The notes beneath the pieces are model-generated. The model was not told the DNA's origin. It did no database searches and saw only the letters and a program-made list of their open reading frames with translations. 64,000 nucleotides of DNA from Aliishimia sp965656085. Lineage in GTDB: Bacteria > Pseudomonadota > Alphaproteobacteria > Rhodobacterales > Rhodobacteraceae. The stretch is taken from NCBI GenBank assembly GCA_965656085.1, contig CBFHJA010000015.1, forward strand, positions 1-64,000, written 5' to 3'. Numbering within the stretch: position 1 is the first letter of the stretch; the number at the start of each line of letters is the position of its first letter. This document shows positions 25,158 to 33,773 of this stretch, one piece after another. The position numbers were made by a program, and so were the translations under genes.

Positions 25158-26324
25158 TCACGTTCGGTCCCGCACACTGTAATACACCAGCGACAGAAGC
25201 GCCCAGACGAGGAAGGAAAACAGGGCGGTCAGGCTGAGGATCAGCGCGCGCTGGGGAAATTCGGCGCTTTGCGGCGTCGTCGGTGCGAGATAGGCGGCAA
25301 GATAGCGGCTTTGCTGCTGGGCCTGCCGCGCGGCCTTGTCATGGGCTGCGAGCGCGGCGAGATAGCTGGTCTGGGCAAATTCGAGATCGACGCTGAGCGC
25401 CTCGAACTGTGCGATCAGTTGCGAGAAGGCCTGCGCGCCGTCCGCGCCAGCGCCGAATTTGCGGCGCTCCTCCTCGATTCGTTGCTCGATGATCTCCACC
25501 CGGCGGCGCAGATTGGCCACCCGTGGATCGCCCTCCCGGGTGCTTTGAAGGATCACGTCGAGATCGATCAGCGCGCCGGCAAGCTGTTGCTGAAGCGAGC
25601 CGAGGAGCGACATCTGCATCTGCACATCGGCCTGCGGATCGACGATATTTTCAGCCACGCGGAACTCCGTGAGGCTGCGCCGCGCGGCCTTCAGGCGGGC
25701 CACCGCCTCGTTCAGGTCATCGCGCGCGTAGCGTGTGGCGTCAGCGCGCGCAATCGCGCTCAGGCGGTTGATCATCAGGCTCGACTGGCGCAGCGCTTCA
25801 TCGGCGATCTGCACTGCGTCCTGCGGGCTGAAGGCGCGCACGCGCAGCTCGATCAGCCCGGTGCCGGAATCATAGTAGACGCCGACCATGCGCTGCCAGA
25901 ATCGCACCAGATCCTCGATTGGCGCGTCGGGATCGAAGCGGAAAACGGGATCGTTCGGCGGGCGTGAAAACCGCGCCCGCAAATCGAGCGCGGCGTCCAC
26001 ACGGGCCACCATCTCCTGACTTTGAATAAATTCGTAGAGAATATCGCTGTCCAGCGTCGTGCCCGCAGACAACGCTCCAAGCCCGCCCAGCATATCCGAG
26101 GGCACCTCAAACTCCTGTGTGCGCACGGAAAATCCCACATGAGAGGCATATTGATCCGCCGCGCGGGTATAGAGATACCAGCCTGCCCCCAGCACCGGGC
26201 CCAGCACCGTCAGCACGAAGCTCAGCACCAGTCCCAGATGTCGCGCGCGCATCCGCGCCGCCCGTACCGGAGGCGGCGGCAAGGAATTCTTAGCAAAACT
26301 CTGGTTCTCATACGTGTCGAACAT
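25158..26324 (-). CDS. Capsule polysaccharide export inner-membrane protein (KpsE/Wza-partner type)
   Basis: 388 residues from the ATG at 26324; a longer form would run into the divergent permease gene. Polysaccharide co-polymerase-type architecture: N-terminal transmembrane helix (about 33-55), a long periplasmic region with extended coiled coil (about 190-335, many Arg/Glu/Gln/Ala heptads) and a C-terminal helix near 360-380. It resembles KpsE/CtrB/BexC, which bridge the ABC exporter to the outer-membrane channel. The N-terminal cytosolic segment has a PPPP stretch. Only 42 bp separate its start from that of kpsM, so divergent promoters must overlap or lie within coding sequence. Confidence 0.87.
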   Translation of the reverse strand: MFDTYENQSFAKNSLPPPPVRAARMRARHLGLVLSFVLTVLGPVLGAGWYLYTRAADQYASHVGFSVRTQEFEVPSDMLGGLGALSAGTTLDSDILYEFIQSQEMVARVDAALDLRARFSRPPNDPVFRFDPDAPIEDLVRFWQRMVGVYYDSGTGLIELRVRAFSPQDAVQIADEALRQSSLMINRLSAIARADATRYARDDLNEAVARLKAARRSLTEFRVAENIVDPQADVQMQMSLLGSLQQQLAGALIDLDVILQSTREGDPRVANLRRRVEIIEQRIEEERRKFGAGADGAQAFSQLIAQFEALSVDLEFAQTSYLAALAAHDKAARQAQQQSRYLAAYLAPTTPQSAEFPQRALILSLTALFSFLVWALLSLVYYSVRDRT

Positions 26325-26366
26325 CAGCGCAATCCGCTCAGCGGCCCGGCTCTCGAAAGGAAACCC

Positions 26367-27161
26367 ATGCACCGCACCGACCCTGCTAACGCAGCTCTGG
26401 TTAAGACCACGTTTCGATCGGTCTCAGCGCTGGTGCTGCGGGAGATGGCAACAACCTATGGGCGCACACCGGGGGGATATCTCTGGGCCGTCCTCGAACC
26501 CGCAGCCGGGATCGCATTGCTCACGGTGGTCTTCTCACTGGCTTTCCACGCCCCGCCCCTTGGGGACAGCTTCCCCGCCTTCTACGCCACCGGGCTGCTG
26601 CCCTACACGCTCTATGTGCAAATGAACACAAAGCTGATGGTGGCGATCTGGTTCTCCAAACCGCTGCTGCAATACCCCGCCGTGAGCTATATAGACGCGC
26701 TGATCAGCCGGTTCCTGCTCACTCTGATGACGCAGATCGTCGTGTTCTACATCGTGCTCGTGGGTCTGGTGACGCTCTTAGAGCCGCAGATCAGCCCGCG
26801 CGCGGACCGGATCGCGCTGTCGCTGGCCATGGCGGCGGTGTTCGGGGCGGGCATCGGCGTGCTGAACTGCCTGCTGATCTCGGTGCAGCCGCTTTGGCAA
26901 CGGGTCTGGAACATTCTGCACCGCCCGATGTTCCTGATCTCGGCCATTTTCTATCTCTTCGAAGCCGTGCCGGAACCCTATCGCAGCGTGCTGTGGTACA
27001 ATCCGCTGGTGCATGTCGTCGGCATGATGCGCAGTGGCTTCTTTCCCACCTATGACGCGGTCTATGTCAGTCCCGCGTATGTATTCGGGCTCGGTCTGGG
27101 GGCGCTGGTGACCGGCCTTTTCTTCCTCCGGCGCTGGCACAAGGACCTGATCTGCGCATGA
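26367..27161 (+). CDS. kpsM: Capsule polysaccharide export ABC-2 permease (KpsM-like)
   Basis: 264 residues. ABC-2 family permease with six hydrophobic segments; the N-terminal VSALVLREMATTYGRTPGGYLWAVLEP is characteristic of KpsM/BexB proteins. It forms the inner-membrane channel with the KpsT-like ATPase. GAAAGGA precedes the ATG. It heads a plus-strand run of methyltransferase, glycosyltransferase and sugar-nucleotide genes, which places them in the same capsule pathway. kpsC/kpsS-type initiating transferases and kpsD are not in the window. Confidence 0.9.
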   Translation: MHRTDPANAALVKTTFRSVSALVLREMATTYGRTPGGYLWAVLEPAAGIALLTVVFSLAFHAPPLGDSFPAFYATGLLPYTLYVQMNTKLMVAIWFSKPLLQYPAVSYIDALISRFLLTLMTQIVVFYIVLVGLVTLLEPQISPRADRIALSLAMAAVFGAGIGVLNCLLISVQPLWQRVWNILHRPMFLISAIFYLFEAVPEPYRSVLWYNPLVHVVGMMRSGFFPTYDAVYVSPAYVFGLGLGALVTGLFFLRRWHKDLICA

Positions 27162-27177
27162 GCGATGGGAAGGCAAG

Positions 27178-28362
27178 ATGAGTTTCCTGCGGGTGGATCA
27201 CGGCGCGCTGGCGGTGCCGGGCAAGTTGGATTTCGACGAGATGGCCTGTCTGGCCGCGCTCGCCGCGCAGGTGCCCAAGGGCGGGCGGATCGTCGAGATC
27301 GGGCCGTTCTACGGACGCTCCACGCGGGTCATGGCAGAGGCCAACCCGGGCGCGCAGATCACCTCCATCGACACGTTCGAGGACGCCCCGTGGACCCGGC
27401 GTTACGCCGCGCGCCATCGCGGCATTCCGCGCTTCGGTCCCGAGGCCTTCGCGCGCTACACCCGCGATCTGCCCAATGTAACCGCGTTGCGCGGTGCCAG
27501 CCCCAGCGTCGCGCGAGGCTGGGACACGCCGATCGATCTTTATTTCGAGGACGCGGTGCACGGAAACCCGGTACTCGCCGAGAATATCGCCTTCTGGACC
27601 GGCCATCTCAAACCCGGCGGCATTGCCTGCGGGCATGACTACACGTTGCGGTTTCCCGATATCAAACGCGAGGTCGATGCGCGCGCCGCGGCATGGGGCG
27701 CCGAGGTCGCGCTCGTGGGCTCGCTCTGGGCGCTGCGCAAACCGCACGTGGGCGACGCGCGCGGGGCGCGGGAGCCGCGCCGCCTGAGCCCGAACCTGGC
27801 GGACACACCGCAGCTGATCCTGCACGCCAAGACCAAGCGCTGCGGGCTGCACAAGGCCCCGTCGGGCTATTGGTGCGGCGCGCATCTCGAGCCGGACCGG
27901 ATGCTGTGGTTTCAGGTGACGGCGCCGGACCTGCCGGAGGGTATGACGCTGGAGGCCCGGGTGGGCCATCCCGCCCATGGCACCGGCCCGTGGACTCCCG
28001 CCGGCGAGCCGGTGCGGCTTCTGGATCAGCAGGGCAAACCGCGCGCTTTCGACCGCTTGGCGCTGCGCCTGTCGGGTCCCGGCGCGGCAGCGCTGACGCT
28101 GGCCTACCGGGTCTCGGCGCGGCAGATCGGCGGCGGTGGGCTGGCACGCAGCGGAAGCTCCGATTGGGCCTATGATGGCGCATGGGCTTGCGCACCCGGT
28201 CCCGGGCTGGCGCTCAACGCGCTCACCGCCGCGCTGCATGACGCGCCGATCCCCGATGCGCAGGCGGCCTTCCCGCCACGCACATCCATGGCGCACGGGC
28301 GCAAAATGCTGCGCCGACTCGCGGGCCGCGCCCCGGCGCTGCTCCGCGCGGGCCTGTCATGA
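27178..28362 (+). CDS. Class I SAM-dependent methyltransferase with a C-terminal extension
   Basis: 394 residues. Residues about 30-185 are a class I methyltransferase domain of the Methyltransf_24 type: IVEIGPFYGRSTRVMAEANP (SAM loop), ITSIDTFEDAPW, DLYFEDAVHGNPV, GHLKPGGIACGHDYT. Residues 200-394 form a second, Ala/Gly/Pro-rich region I do not recognise; it ends in a basic tail. Probably methylates a sugar or acceptor of the exported polysaccharide. It follows kpsM by 16 nt and overlaps the next gene by 4 bp. A clear paralogue lies at 31479. Confidence 0.8.
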   Translation: MSFLRVDHGALAVPGKLDFDEMACLAALAAQVPKGGRIVEIGPFYGRSTRVMAEANPGAQITSIDTFEDAPWTRRYAARHRGIPRFGPEAFARYTRDLPNVTALRGASPSVARGWDTPIDLYFEDAVHGNPVLAENIAFWTGHLKPGGIACGHDYTLRFPDIKREVDARAAAWGAEVALVGSLWALRKPHVGDARGAREPRRLSPNLADTPQLILHAKTKRCGLHKAPSGYWCGAHLEPDRMLWFQVTAPDLPEGMTLEARVGHPAHGTGPWTPAGEPVRLLDQQGKPRAFDRLALRLSGPGAAALTLAYRVSARQIGGGGLARSGSSDWAYDGAWACAPGPGLALNALTAALHDAPIPDAQAAFPPRTSMAHGRKMLRRLAGRAPALLRAGLS

Positions 28363-29300
28363 CCGGTGTGCCGCCTCTGCACCGACCGCGCCCGCCGCCC
28401 CCGGAGCCTCAAGAGGCCCCGACACAGGCTCCGGCGCATCTGATCGCCGTCAATTGCCATCCGTTTCACGCGACTCAGACGCTCTGCGCCGGGCTTGCGC
28501 CATTGGCGCGCGCAACTGCCCTGCTGCGCGGCGCGGTCGCCGGACGGGTGGAGGCCCGGATCTACTGGCACGGGTCCGGCGCGGCGCCCGGCCTGCTCCG
28601 CAGACGCGCGGGCGCGCTCGGCCTGCGCCTGATCACCCGCCCGCATCTGAGCAATGGCGAGAACCTCAACGGGCAGATCGCGGAGGCCGCCCGGGAGGGC
28701 TTTGCGTATTTCTACCGCGTCGATAGCGACGACACGGTGTTCGCAGACCGCTTCGTGCTGCAGGCCCGCCTGTTGATGCGCGGGACCTGCGATATCTGCG
28801 GCACCGGGCTGCGCTATGAGCCGGCGGATGGCGCGGCCTATGACGTGATCCCCCCGGCCCTGCCACGCGCGCGGGATTTCGTGGAGAATCGCTTCGTACT
28901 GCATCCCTCGATGGCCTTCGCGCTGGACGCGCTCAGCGCGCGGGGGCTGCAATACTGGCCGCACCGGCTGGAGGACAAGGCGCTGATCGCCGCGGCGGAT
29001 GCGGCGGGGCTCCGGGTGGCGAATCTACCCTTGGTGCTGGGCACGTACCGGCTCGGGGCGCAGACCCGCAACCGTCTCGCGCCGAAATGGCTGGGGCTGC
29101 GACTCAACCTGCGCTTTGCGTGGCGGCGGCGCGCGCCGGGGCTGCTGGCCTACGCGCTTTTTCTCTTCGCCGCGCAGGTCACGCTGGGCTCCGGACGGCT
29201 GCGCCGGGTGCGCCAGAGGCTCTACGGCGTTGACGTCAAACAGGAAAGCCGCGCGCCGCAGCGCGGCAGGAATAAACCCCGAACAGAGCCGGTTGCTTAA
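28359..29300 (+). CDS. Probable glycosyltransferase, GT-A type
   Basis: 313 residues. After a Pro-rich N-terminus, about 90 residues lead to an acidic DSDD motif (FYRVDSDDTVFADRFVLQA) resembling the DXD metal/nucleotide-sugar site of GT-A enzymes, followed by FVLHPSMAF and RLEDKALIAAADAAG. This fits a divergent GT2-like transferase. A hydrophobic stretch near residue 265-285 (GLLAYALFLFAAQVTLG) may attach it to the membrane. It overlaps the preceding methyltransferase by 4 bp (ATGA). The donor sugar cannot be predicted; UDP-sulfoquinovose made by the next gene is one candidate. Confidence 0.65.
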   Translation: MTGVPPLHRPRPPPPEPQEAPTQAPAHLIAVNCHPFHATQTLCAGLAPLARATALLRGAVAGRVEARIYWHGSGAAPGLLRRRAGALGLRLITRPHLSNGENLNGQIAEAAREGFAYFYRVDSDDTVFADRFVLQARLLMRGTCDICGTGLRYEPADGAAYDVIPPALPRARDFVENRFVLHPSMAFALDALSARGLQYWPHRLEDKALIAAADAAGLRVANLPLVLGTYRLGAQTRNRLAPKWLGLRLNLRFAWRRRAPGLLAYALFLFAAQVTLGSGRLRRVRQRLYGVDVKQESRAPQRGRNKPRTEPVA

Positions 29301-29384
29301 ACTCTTTCTTAAATCACTGATGTTCTCATGGCCTCGACAAACGTCACAGACAAACATCACGAACACTCAAAAGTCGGGGCACAT

Positions 29385-30527
29385 ATGAAAATAGCAGTAC
29401 TGGGCGGTGACGGGTTTTGTGGCTGGCCGAGCGCGCTGCATCTTGCAGCCGAAGGCCATGAGGTCACCATCATCGACAATCTCTCGCGCCGGGCCATCGA
29501 AGACCGGATCAAGGCGCGCTCCCTGACGCCGATCGCCACGATCCAAGACCGCATCCGGGCGGCGCAGGCGATCGGCGATATCACCTATGAATACTGCGAT
29601 ATCGCCATCGACTATGGGCGGCTGAGGGGGCTGCTGGAGCGGCTGAAGCCCGACACGATCGTGCATTTCGCCGAACAGCGCTCCGCGCCCTACTCGATGC
29701 TCGGCGACACCGAGCGGCGCTACACGGTGCACAATAACGTGATGGGCACAACGACGCTTCTGTCACTGCTCGTCGAACTCGGCCAGCGCCCGCATATCGT
29801 GCATCTCGGCACCATGGGCGTTTATGGCTACAACACCGATTTCGGGGTCATTCCGGAGGGCTATCTGGATGTGACCGTCAAGAGCACCGGCAAGGATGTG
29901 ACGATCCCCTATCCCGGCAATCCCGGCTCGGTCTACCACATGACCAAGGTGCTCGATCACACGCTGTTGCAGTTTCACGCCAAGAACTGGGGCTTTCAGA
30001 TCACCGATCTGCATCAAGGCATCGTCTGGGGCACCCAGACCGATCTGACGCGGGCGGACCCGGCGCTGATCAACCGTTTCGACTATGACGGCGAGTATGG
30101 CACGGTGCTCAACCGGCTGATCGTGCAGGCGCAGGTGGGCTTTCCGCTGACGGTCTATGGCACCGGCGGGCAGTCGCGCGCCTTCATCAATATCTCCGAC
30201 ACCGCGCGCTGCATCGGGTTGGCCTGCGCCCATCCGCCCGAGCCCGGCGCACGCCCGCAGGTCTTCAACCAGGTGGCAGAGGTGCATACGGTCCGCGATC
30301 TGGCGCAGATGGTCTCGCACAGGACCGGCACGCCGGTGGATTTCGTGACCAATCCGCGCAAGGAACTCGCCGAAAACCAGCTTGAGGTCTCCAATGCCGG
30401 GCTGCGCGGGCTGGGCTTCCAGCCGATCCTGCTCGAAGACGCGCTGGTGAGCGAGATCAGCGAAACGGTGGGCCAATACGCGCACAAGATCGACCCGTCG
30501 GTAATCCAGTCCAAGGCATGGTGGTAA
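29385..30527 (+). CDS. UDP-sulfoquinovose synthase homologue (SQD1/SqdB family)
   Basis: 380-residue extended SDR strongly resembling plant SQD1 and bacterial SqdB, which convert UDP-glucose plus sulfite to UDP-sulfoquinovose. Shared blocks: GGDGFCGWPSALHL (NAD loop, residues 7-20), SLTPIATIQDRI, HFAEQRSAPYSM, LGTMGVYG (Thr143, Met144), SVYHMTKV (Tyr184, Lys188), TDLHQGIVWG and FDYDGEYGTVLNRLIVQAQVG. The ATG at 29385 begins the conserved core. Here it sits in a capsule locus beside an epimerase and glycosyltransferases, not with sqdD/sqdC sulfolipid genes. A related NAD-dependent activity on another sugar nucleotide is possible. Confidence 0.82.
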   Translation: MKIAVLGGDGFCGWPSALHLAAEGHEVTIIDNLSRRAIEDRIKARSLTPIATIQDRIRAAQAIGDITYEYCDIAIDYGRLRGLLERLKPDTIVHFAEQRSAPYSMLGDTERRYTVHNNVMGTTTLLSLLVELGQRPHIVHLGTMGVYGYNTDFGVIPEGYLDVTVKSTGKDVTIPYPGNPGSVYHMTKVLDHTLLQFHAKNWGFQITDLHQGIVWGTQTDLTRADPALINRFDYDGEYGTVLNRLIVQAQVGFPLTVYGTGGQSRAFINISDTARCIGLACAHPPEPGARPQVFNQVAEVHTVRDLAQMVSHRTGTPVDFVTNPRKELAENQLEVSNAGLRGLGFQPILLEDALVSEISETVGQYAHKIDPSVIQSKAWW

Positions 30528-30531
30528 CGCG

Positions 30532-31482
30532 ATGAAGATTGTTGTGACCGGCGGGCTGGGCTTTATCGGGCTGAATTTCGCGCAATTCATGCGGCGTGCA
30601 ATGCCGGATGCGCAGCTTGTCTGTATAGATTGGCGCCTGAGCGCAGACCCCGCGGCGATGGCGGTCTATGACCGGCTCCACCGGGTGGATTTCGGCGCAC
30701 CGGCCAGCGCATCGCTTTATGCCGGCGCCGACGCGGTGGTGCATCTGGCCGCGACCACAACGGTGCAGGAGAGCATCTCAGATCCGCGCGCCAGCTTCGA
30801 GAACAACGTGATCAAGACGCAGGCGCTGCTGGACATGCTGCGCTCCGCCGCGCCGGACGCGCATCTGGTCTTCGCCTCCACGGGCGGCGCGATCATCGGC
30901 GAGCATGACGGGCCGATCCACGAGGCGATCCCGCCGCGCCCGGTCTCGCCCTATGGCGCCACCAAGCTCGCCGTGGAAGGGCTGCTCTCAGCCTATACCG
31001 GCTCGTTTGGGCTGCGCGCGGCCGCGCTGCGCTTTTCCAATGTCTACGGGCCCGGCTCGCTGCACAAGGGCTCGGTCGTCGCCGCGTTCTGCAAGGCCTA
31101 TCTCGACACCGGCTGCCTGACGGTCCATGGCGACGGACGCCAGACGCGGGACTATGTCCATGTGGCCGATATCTGTCAGGCCATCCACAAGACCATCGCC
31201 ACCGGCGCGACCGGGCCGTTTCAACTCGGGACCGGGCGGGCGACGACGATCCTGGAGCTTGTGGAAGGCCTGCGCCGGATCGATCCGGACAGGCGGCTGC
31301 AGGTCGCGTTCGGCCCGCCACTGCACGGCGAGGTGCGGCACAATATCTGCGATATTTCGCACGCCGCAGAGGTGCTGGGCTATGCGCCGGAATATGACCT
31401 GCCGCGCGGGCTGGCGGATACGCTGCAATGGTTCGAAGCGCAGCGCGCGCCGCGCGGCCGGGCCCGGGAGAGCGCAGCATGA
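30532..31482 (+). CDS. NAD-dependent epimerase/dehydratase (UDP-glucose 4-epimerase-like)
   Basis: 316-residue extended SDR. NAD-binding GGLGFIG at residues 7-13, DAVVHLAATTTV, active-site SPYGATK (Tyr-x3-Lys), LRFSNVYGPGS and HGDGRQTRDYVHVADICQAI. Closest in pattern to UDP-glucose/UDP-glucuronate 4-epimerases. It starts 4 nt after the UDP-sulfoquinovose synthase stop, so the two probably act on related sugar nucleotides for the polysaccharide. The loop FASTGGAIIGE replaces the usual FASSSxxYG, so exact specificity is open. Confidence 0.82.
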   Translation: MKIVVTGGLGFIGLNFAQFMRRAMPDAQLVCIDWRLSADPAAMAVYDRLHRVDFGAPASASLYAGADAVVHLAATTTVQESISDPRASFENNVIKTQALLDMLRSAAPDAHLVFASTGGAIIGEHDGPIHEAIPPRPVSPYGATKLAVEGLLSAYTGSFGLRAAALRFSNVYGPGSLHKGSVVAAFCKAYLDTGCLTVHGDGRQTRDYVHVADICQAIHKTIATGATGPFQLGTGRATTILELVEGLRRIDPDRRLQVAFGPPLHGEVRHNICDISHAAEVLGYAPEYDLPRGLADTLQWFEAQRAPRGRARESAA

Positions 31483-32483
31483 GCCCCCAGATGAGCCCCC
31501 AAGCGAGCCCTGGCACCGGTCCCCGCAGAACCGCGCGTCCCGAGCCGCCCCGCACGATGACCAAGGCCGGTCTGCACTTCCTGCAGGCGCTCGCCGCCCA
31601 GCACCGCGCGGGCTGCTATCTGGAGATCGGCCCGCTCTTTGGCTCCTCGACCCGCGCCATCGATGCCGGGCGGACCGACCCCGCCATCCCGATCCACACG
31701 ATCGACACGTTCGAGCCCGCCCCTTGGGTGCGCAAGCGCCTCGGGCGCGATCTGTCCCGCGCGGCCTTCGACGGGTTCACCGCCGATATCCCGGCGCTGA
31801 CGGTCCATCAGGGATTCGCCCCCGACGTGGTGCGCCAGAGCTGGCGCGCGCCGATCGGCTTCTATTTCGACGACGCCACTCATGGCGATCCGGGCTGGAG
31901 TGACAATTTCAGTTTCTTTTCGCCCTTCTTCACCGAAGATGCGATTGTGTGCGGCGATGATTTCGCCGGTGGCTGGCCCGACATCGTCCGCAATGTGTAT
32001 GACATCACCGACCGGCTCGGGGTGCGCCTGTTCGTCGTGGGCCGGGTCTGGGCCTTCGCGATGCAGGACGAGGCGCGGATCGAAAATGCGGTGCATGCGG
32101 CCTTCCCGCGCCTCAAGGGCGCTGAGTTCGAGGTCCGCCATGGCGCCGCGGCGCATCGCAACCACGCGGCAAGCTGGTCCTGGGGCTTGCACAGGCCCGA
32201 CGCGCTGAGCGAGGTGCGCCTGCTCGGGCGCCGCCGCCCGGAGATCGGAGTGCGGCTGACGCGCCATGATGGCAGCGAGACCCATGCCCGTCTGGGCCGC
32301 GAGCCGGTGGTGCTGGAGCAGGTGGCGGGGCTGTCGCTGGACGTGCCGCGCGGGCTGGCCTTGCAGTTCTGCATTCGCGACGGGCGGGGAAAGACCAGCA
32401 ATACCAAAGATCTGACCGGGACCTGCGGGCTCGATCTGCCCGCGGGCGGCGCGATCACCGCGCTGCGCCTGTCGCATCGGTGA
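31479..32483 (+). CDS. Class I SAM-dependent methyltransferase, paralogue of the 27178 gene
   Basis: 334 residues from the ATG at 31479, which overlaps the epimerase stop (ATGA) and has GGGAGA upstream. The methyltransferase core is at residues about 40-200: YLEIGPLFGSSTRAIDAG, HTIDTFEPAPWVRK, GFYFDDATHGDPGWSDN, IVCGDDFAGGWPDIV. Every block lines up with the protein encoded at 27178, so the two are diverged duplicates around the sugar-nucleotide genes. The C-terminal 115 residues are different and beta-rich looking. A repeated MSPQ at the start leaves the exact start slightly uncertain. Confidence 0.8.
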   Translation: MSPQMSPQASPGTGPRRTARPEPPRTMTKAGLHFLQALAAQHRAGCYLEIGPLFGSSTRAIDAGRTDPAIPIHTIDTFEPAPWVRKRLGRDLSRAAFDGFTADIPALTVHQGFAPDVVRQSWRAPIGFYFDDATHGDPGWSDNFSFFSPFFTEDAIVCGDDFAGGWPDIVRNVYDITDRLGVRLFVVGRVWAFAMQDEARIENAVHAAFPRLKGAEFEVRHGAAAHRNHAASWSWGLHRPDALSEVRLLGRRRPEIGVRLTRHDGSETHARLGREPVVLEQVAGLSLDVPRGLALQFCIRDGRGKTSNTKDLTGTCGLDLPAGGAITALRLSHR

Positions 32484-32489
32484 GCACCA

Positions 32490-33773
32490 ATGCGCGTGCT
32501 GTACCTCACCACCTTCGTTCTGGGCGATCCGGGGGCCAACGCCGCCGACATCTTTCCGCGTCTCGCAGCCCGGAGCCCCGAGATAGACCGCGTCTATGTC
32601 GCCGACTTTCCCCGCAACAAACACCATATCGAGGCCCGTCAGGGCGCGCGCTACCTGCGGCTCGAATGGCACCGGACATGGCTGCGCCATGCCGCGCGCA
32701 TCGCCCGCAAGTGCAAGCAGGAGCGCATCGATATCTTGCATGTCTTCTACCGCCAGCAGAACGCGGTGCTGCTGATCCTGATCCGGCTCTGGCTGCTGCT
32801 GCTCGGCGCGCGCACGCGGATCGTGATGGACCACCGCTCGGTCAATCTCGCCAAGGGCTGGCGGGCGCGGCGCAAGCGGGCCCTGAACGCGGCGATGCAG
32901 CTGTGCACCCATGCGCTGGCGGGCAATCCATGGGCGGTGGAGACCAATCACTGGGCCGTGTTCCGCCCCAAGTATCTTGTCGATCTGGGCTACGACGTGC
33001 TGCCCGGCGGCGCGCCGCCCGCGCAGACCGGCGCGCAAGACGCGGTGATCTTCTGGTTCATCGGCACGCTGAAACCGCGCAACCGCCAGTCGGAATTCCT
33101 GCTCGATGTCTTCGAGGCCGTGGCGGCCCGGGCCGCGTCGGACGTCCGGCAGATCCGGTTTCATGTGGCGGGCCCGGCGCGCGACGACCAGATACACCGG
33201 CTGCGCGCGCTGCCCAACGTCACCTACCATGGCAAGCTGCCCCGCGCGCAGCTCTATTGCAGATTGCGCCGCCATCCGGGCGTGGGGCTGGCCTTCATGA
33301 ACCACCAGTATCACGAATACGCTCCCTCGCTGAAATTCGCCGAATACGCGATCATGCGCTATGACATCATCGCGTCCGACACGGTCGGCTTGAGGACTCA
33401 GGCTGCGCGCATGAACCTGCCCGGGCATGTGCGTTTCGTGCCGGAAACGCGCGCGGGCTGGGCCGAAGCGATCGTCGAGATGGCGGCCTGCCACGCCGGG
33501 CCGGCGCCGCCATGGGCCGACGCGCCGCTGTGGTCCTACCCTGCGATCTTCGAGCGTCAGGTGTTGGCGCTCTACCGGCAAATGACCGGCGCGCGCCCGC
33601 GGCCCGGATCACAGGACGAAATCGCCCGCGACAAGCTCGGCCACGGTGAGGCCTTCGATCAGCAGCACATCGCCGCTGCCGAAATCGAGCCGCGCCCCCG
33701 CCGAAATATCGCTGGCCAGCGACAGCACTTCGGCGAAACTGCCAAAGCCGCTGCTTTCGCCGAAGGCGATTAG
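32490..33773 (+). CDS. Glycosyltransferase (GT-B type) with a tail antisense to the next gene
   Basis: 427 residues. N-terminal MRVLYLTTFVLGDPGANA, DILHVFYRQQNAVLLI, then the GT4-like second domain: AVIFWFIGTLKPRNRQSEFLLDVFEAV, IRFHVAGPARDDQIHRLRALPNVTYHGKLPRAQLYCRL, and LKFAEYAIMRYDIIASDTVG in place of the usual E-x7-E region. A polysaccharide glycosyltransferase following the methyltransferase by 6 nt. The last 54 or so codons (33609-33773) read through into the C-terminal coding region of the convergent RTX protease and have no family character, suggesting the original stop codon was lost. Confidence 0.75.
   Translation: MRVLYLTTFVLGDPGANAADIFPRLAARSPEIDRVYVADFPRNKHHIEARQGARYLRLEWHRTWLRHAARIARKCKQERIDILHVFYRQQNAVLLILIRLWLLLLGARTRIVMDHRSVNLAKGWRARRKRALNAAMQLCTHALAGNPWAVETNHWAVFRPKYLVDLGYDVLPGGAPPAQTGAQDAVIFWFIGTLKPRNRQSEFLLDVFEAVAARAASDVRQIRFHVAGPARDDQIHRLRALPNVTYHGKLPRAQLYCRLRRHPGVGLAFMNHQYHEYAPSLKFAEYAIMRYDIIASDTVGLRTQAARMNLPGHVRFVPETRAGWAEAIVEMAACHAGPAPPWADAPLWSYPAIFERQVLALYRQMTGARPRPGSQDEIARDKLGHGEAFDQQHIAAAEIEPRPRRNIAGQRQHFGETAKAAAFAEGD

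Noticed and set aside
31380..33581. 733-codon minus-strand frame over the methyltransferase and glycosyltransferase
   Set aside because: Long only because of high GC; the sense-strand products have clear family motifs.
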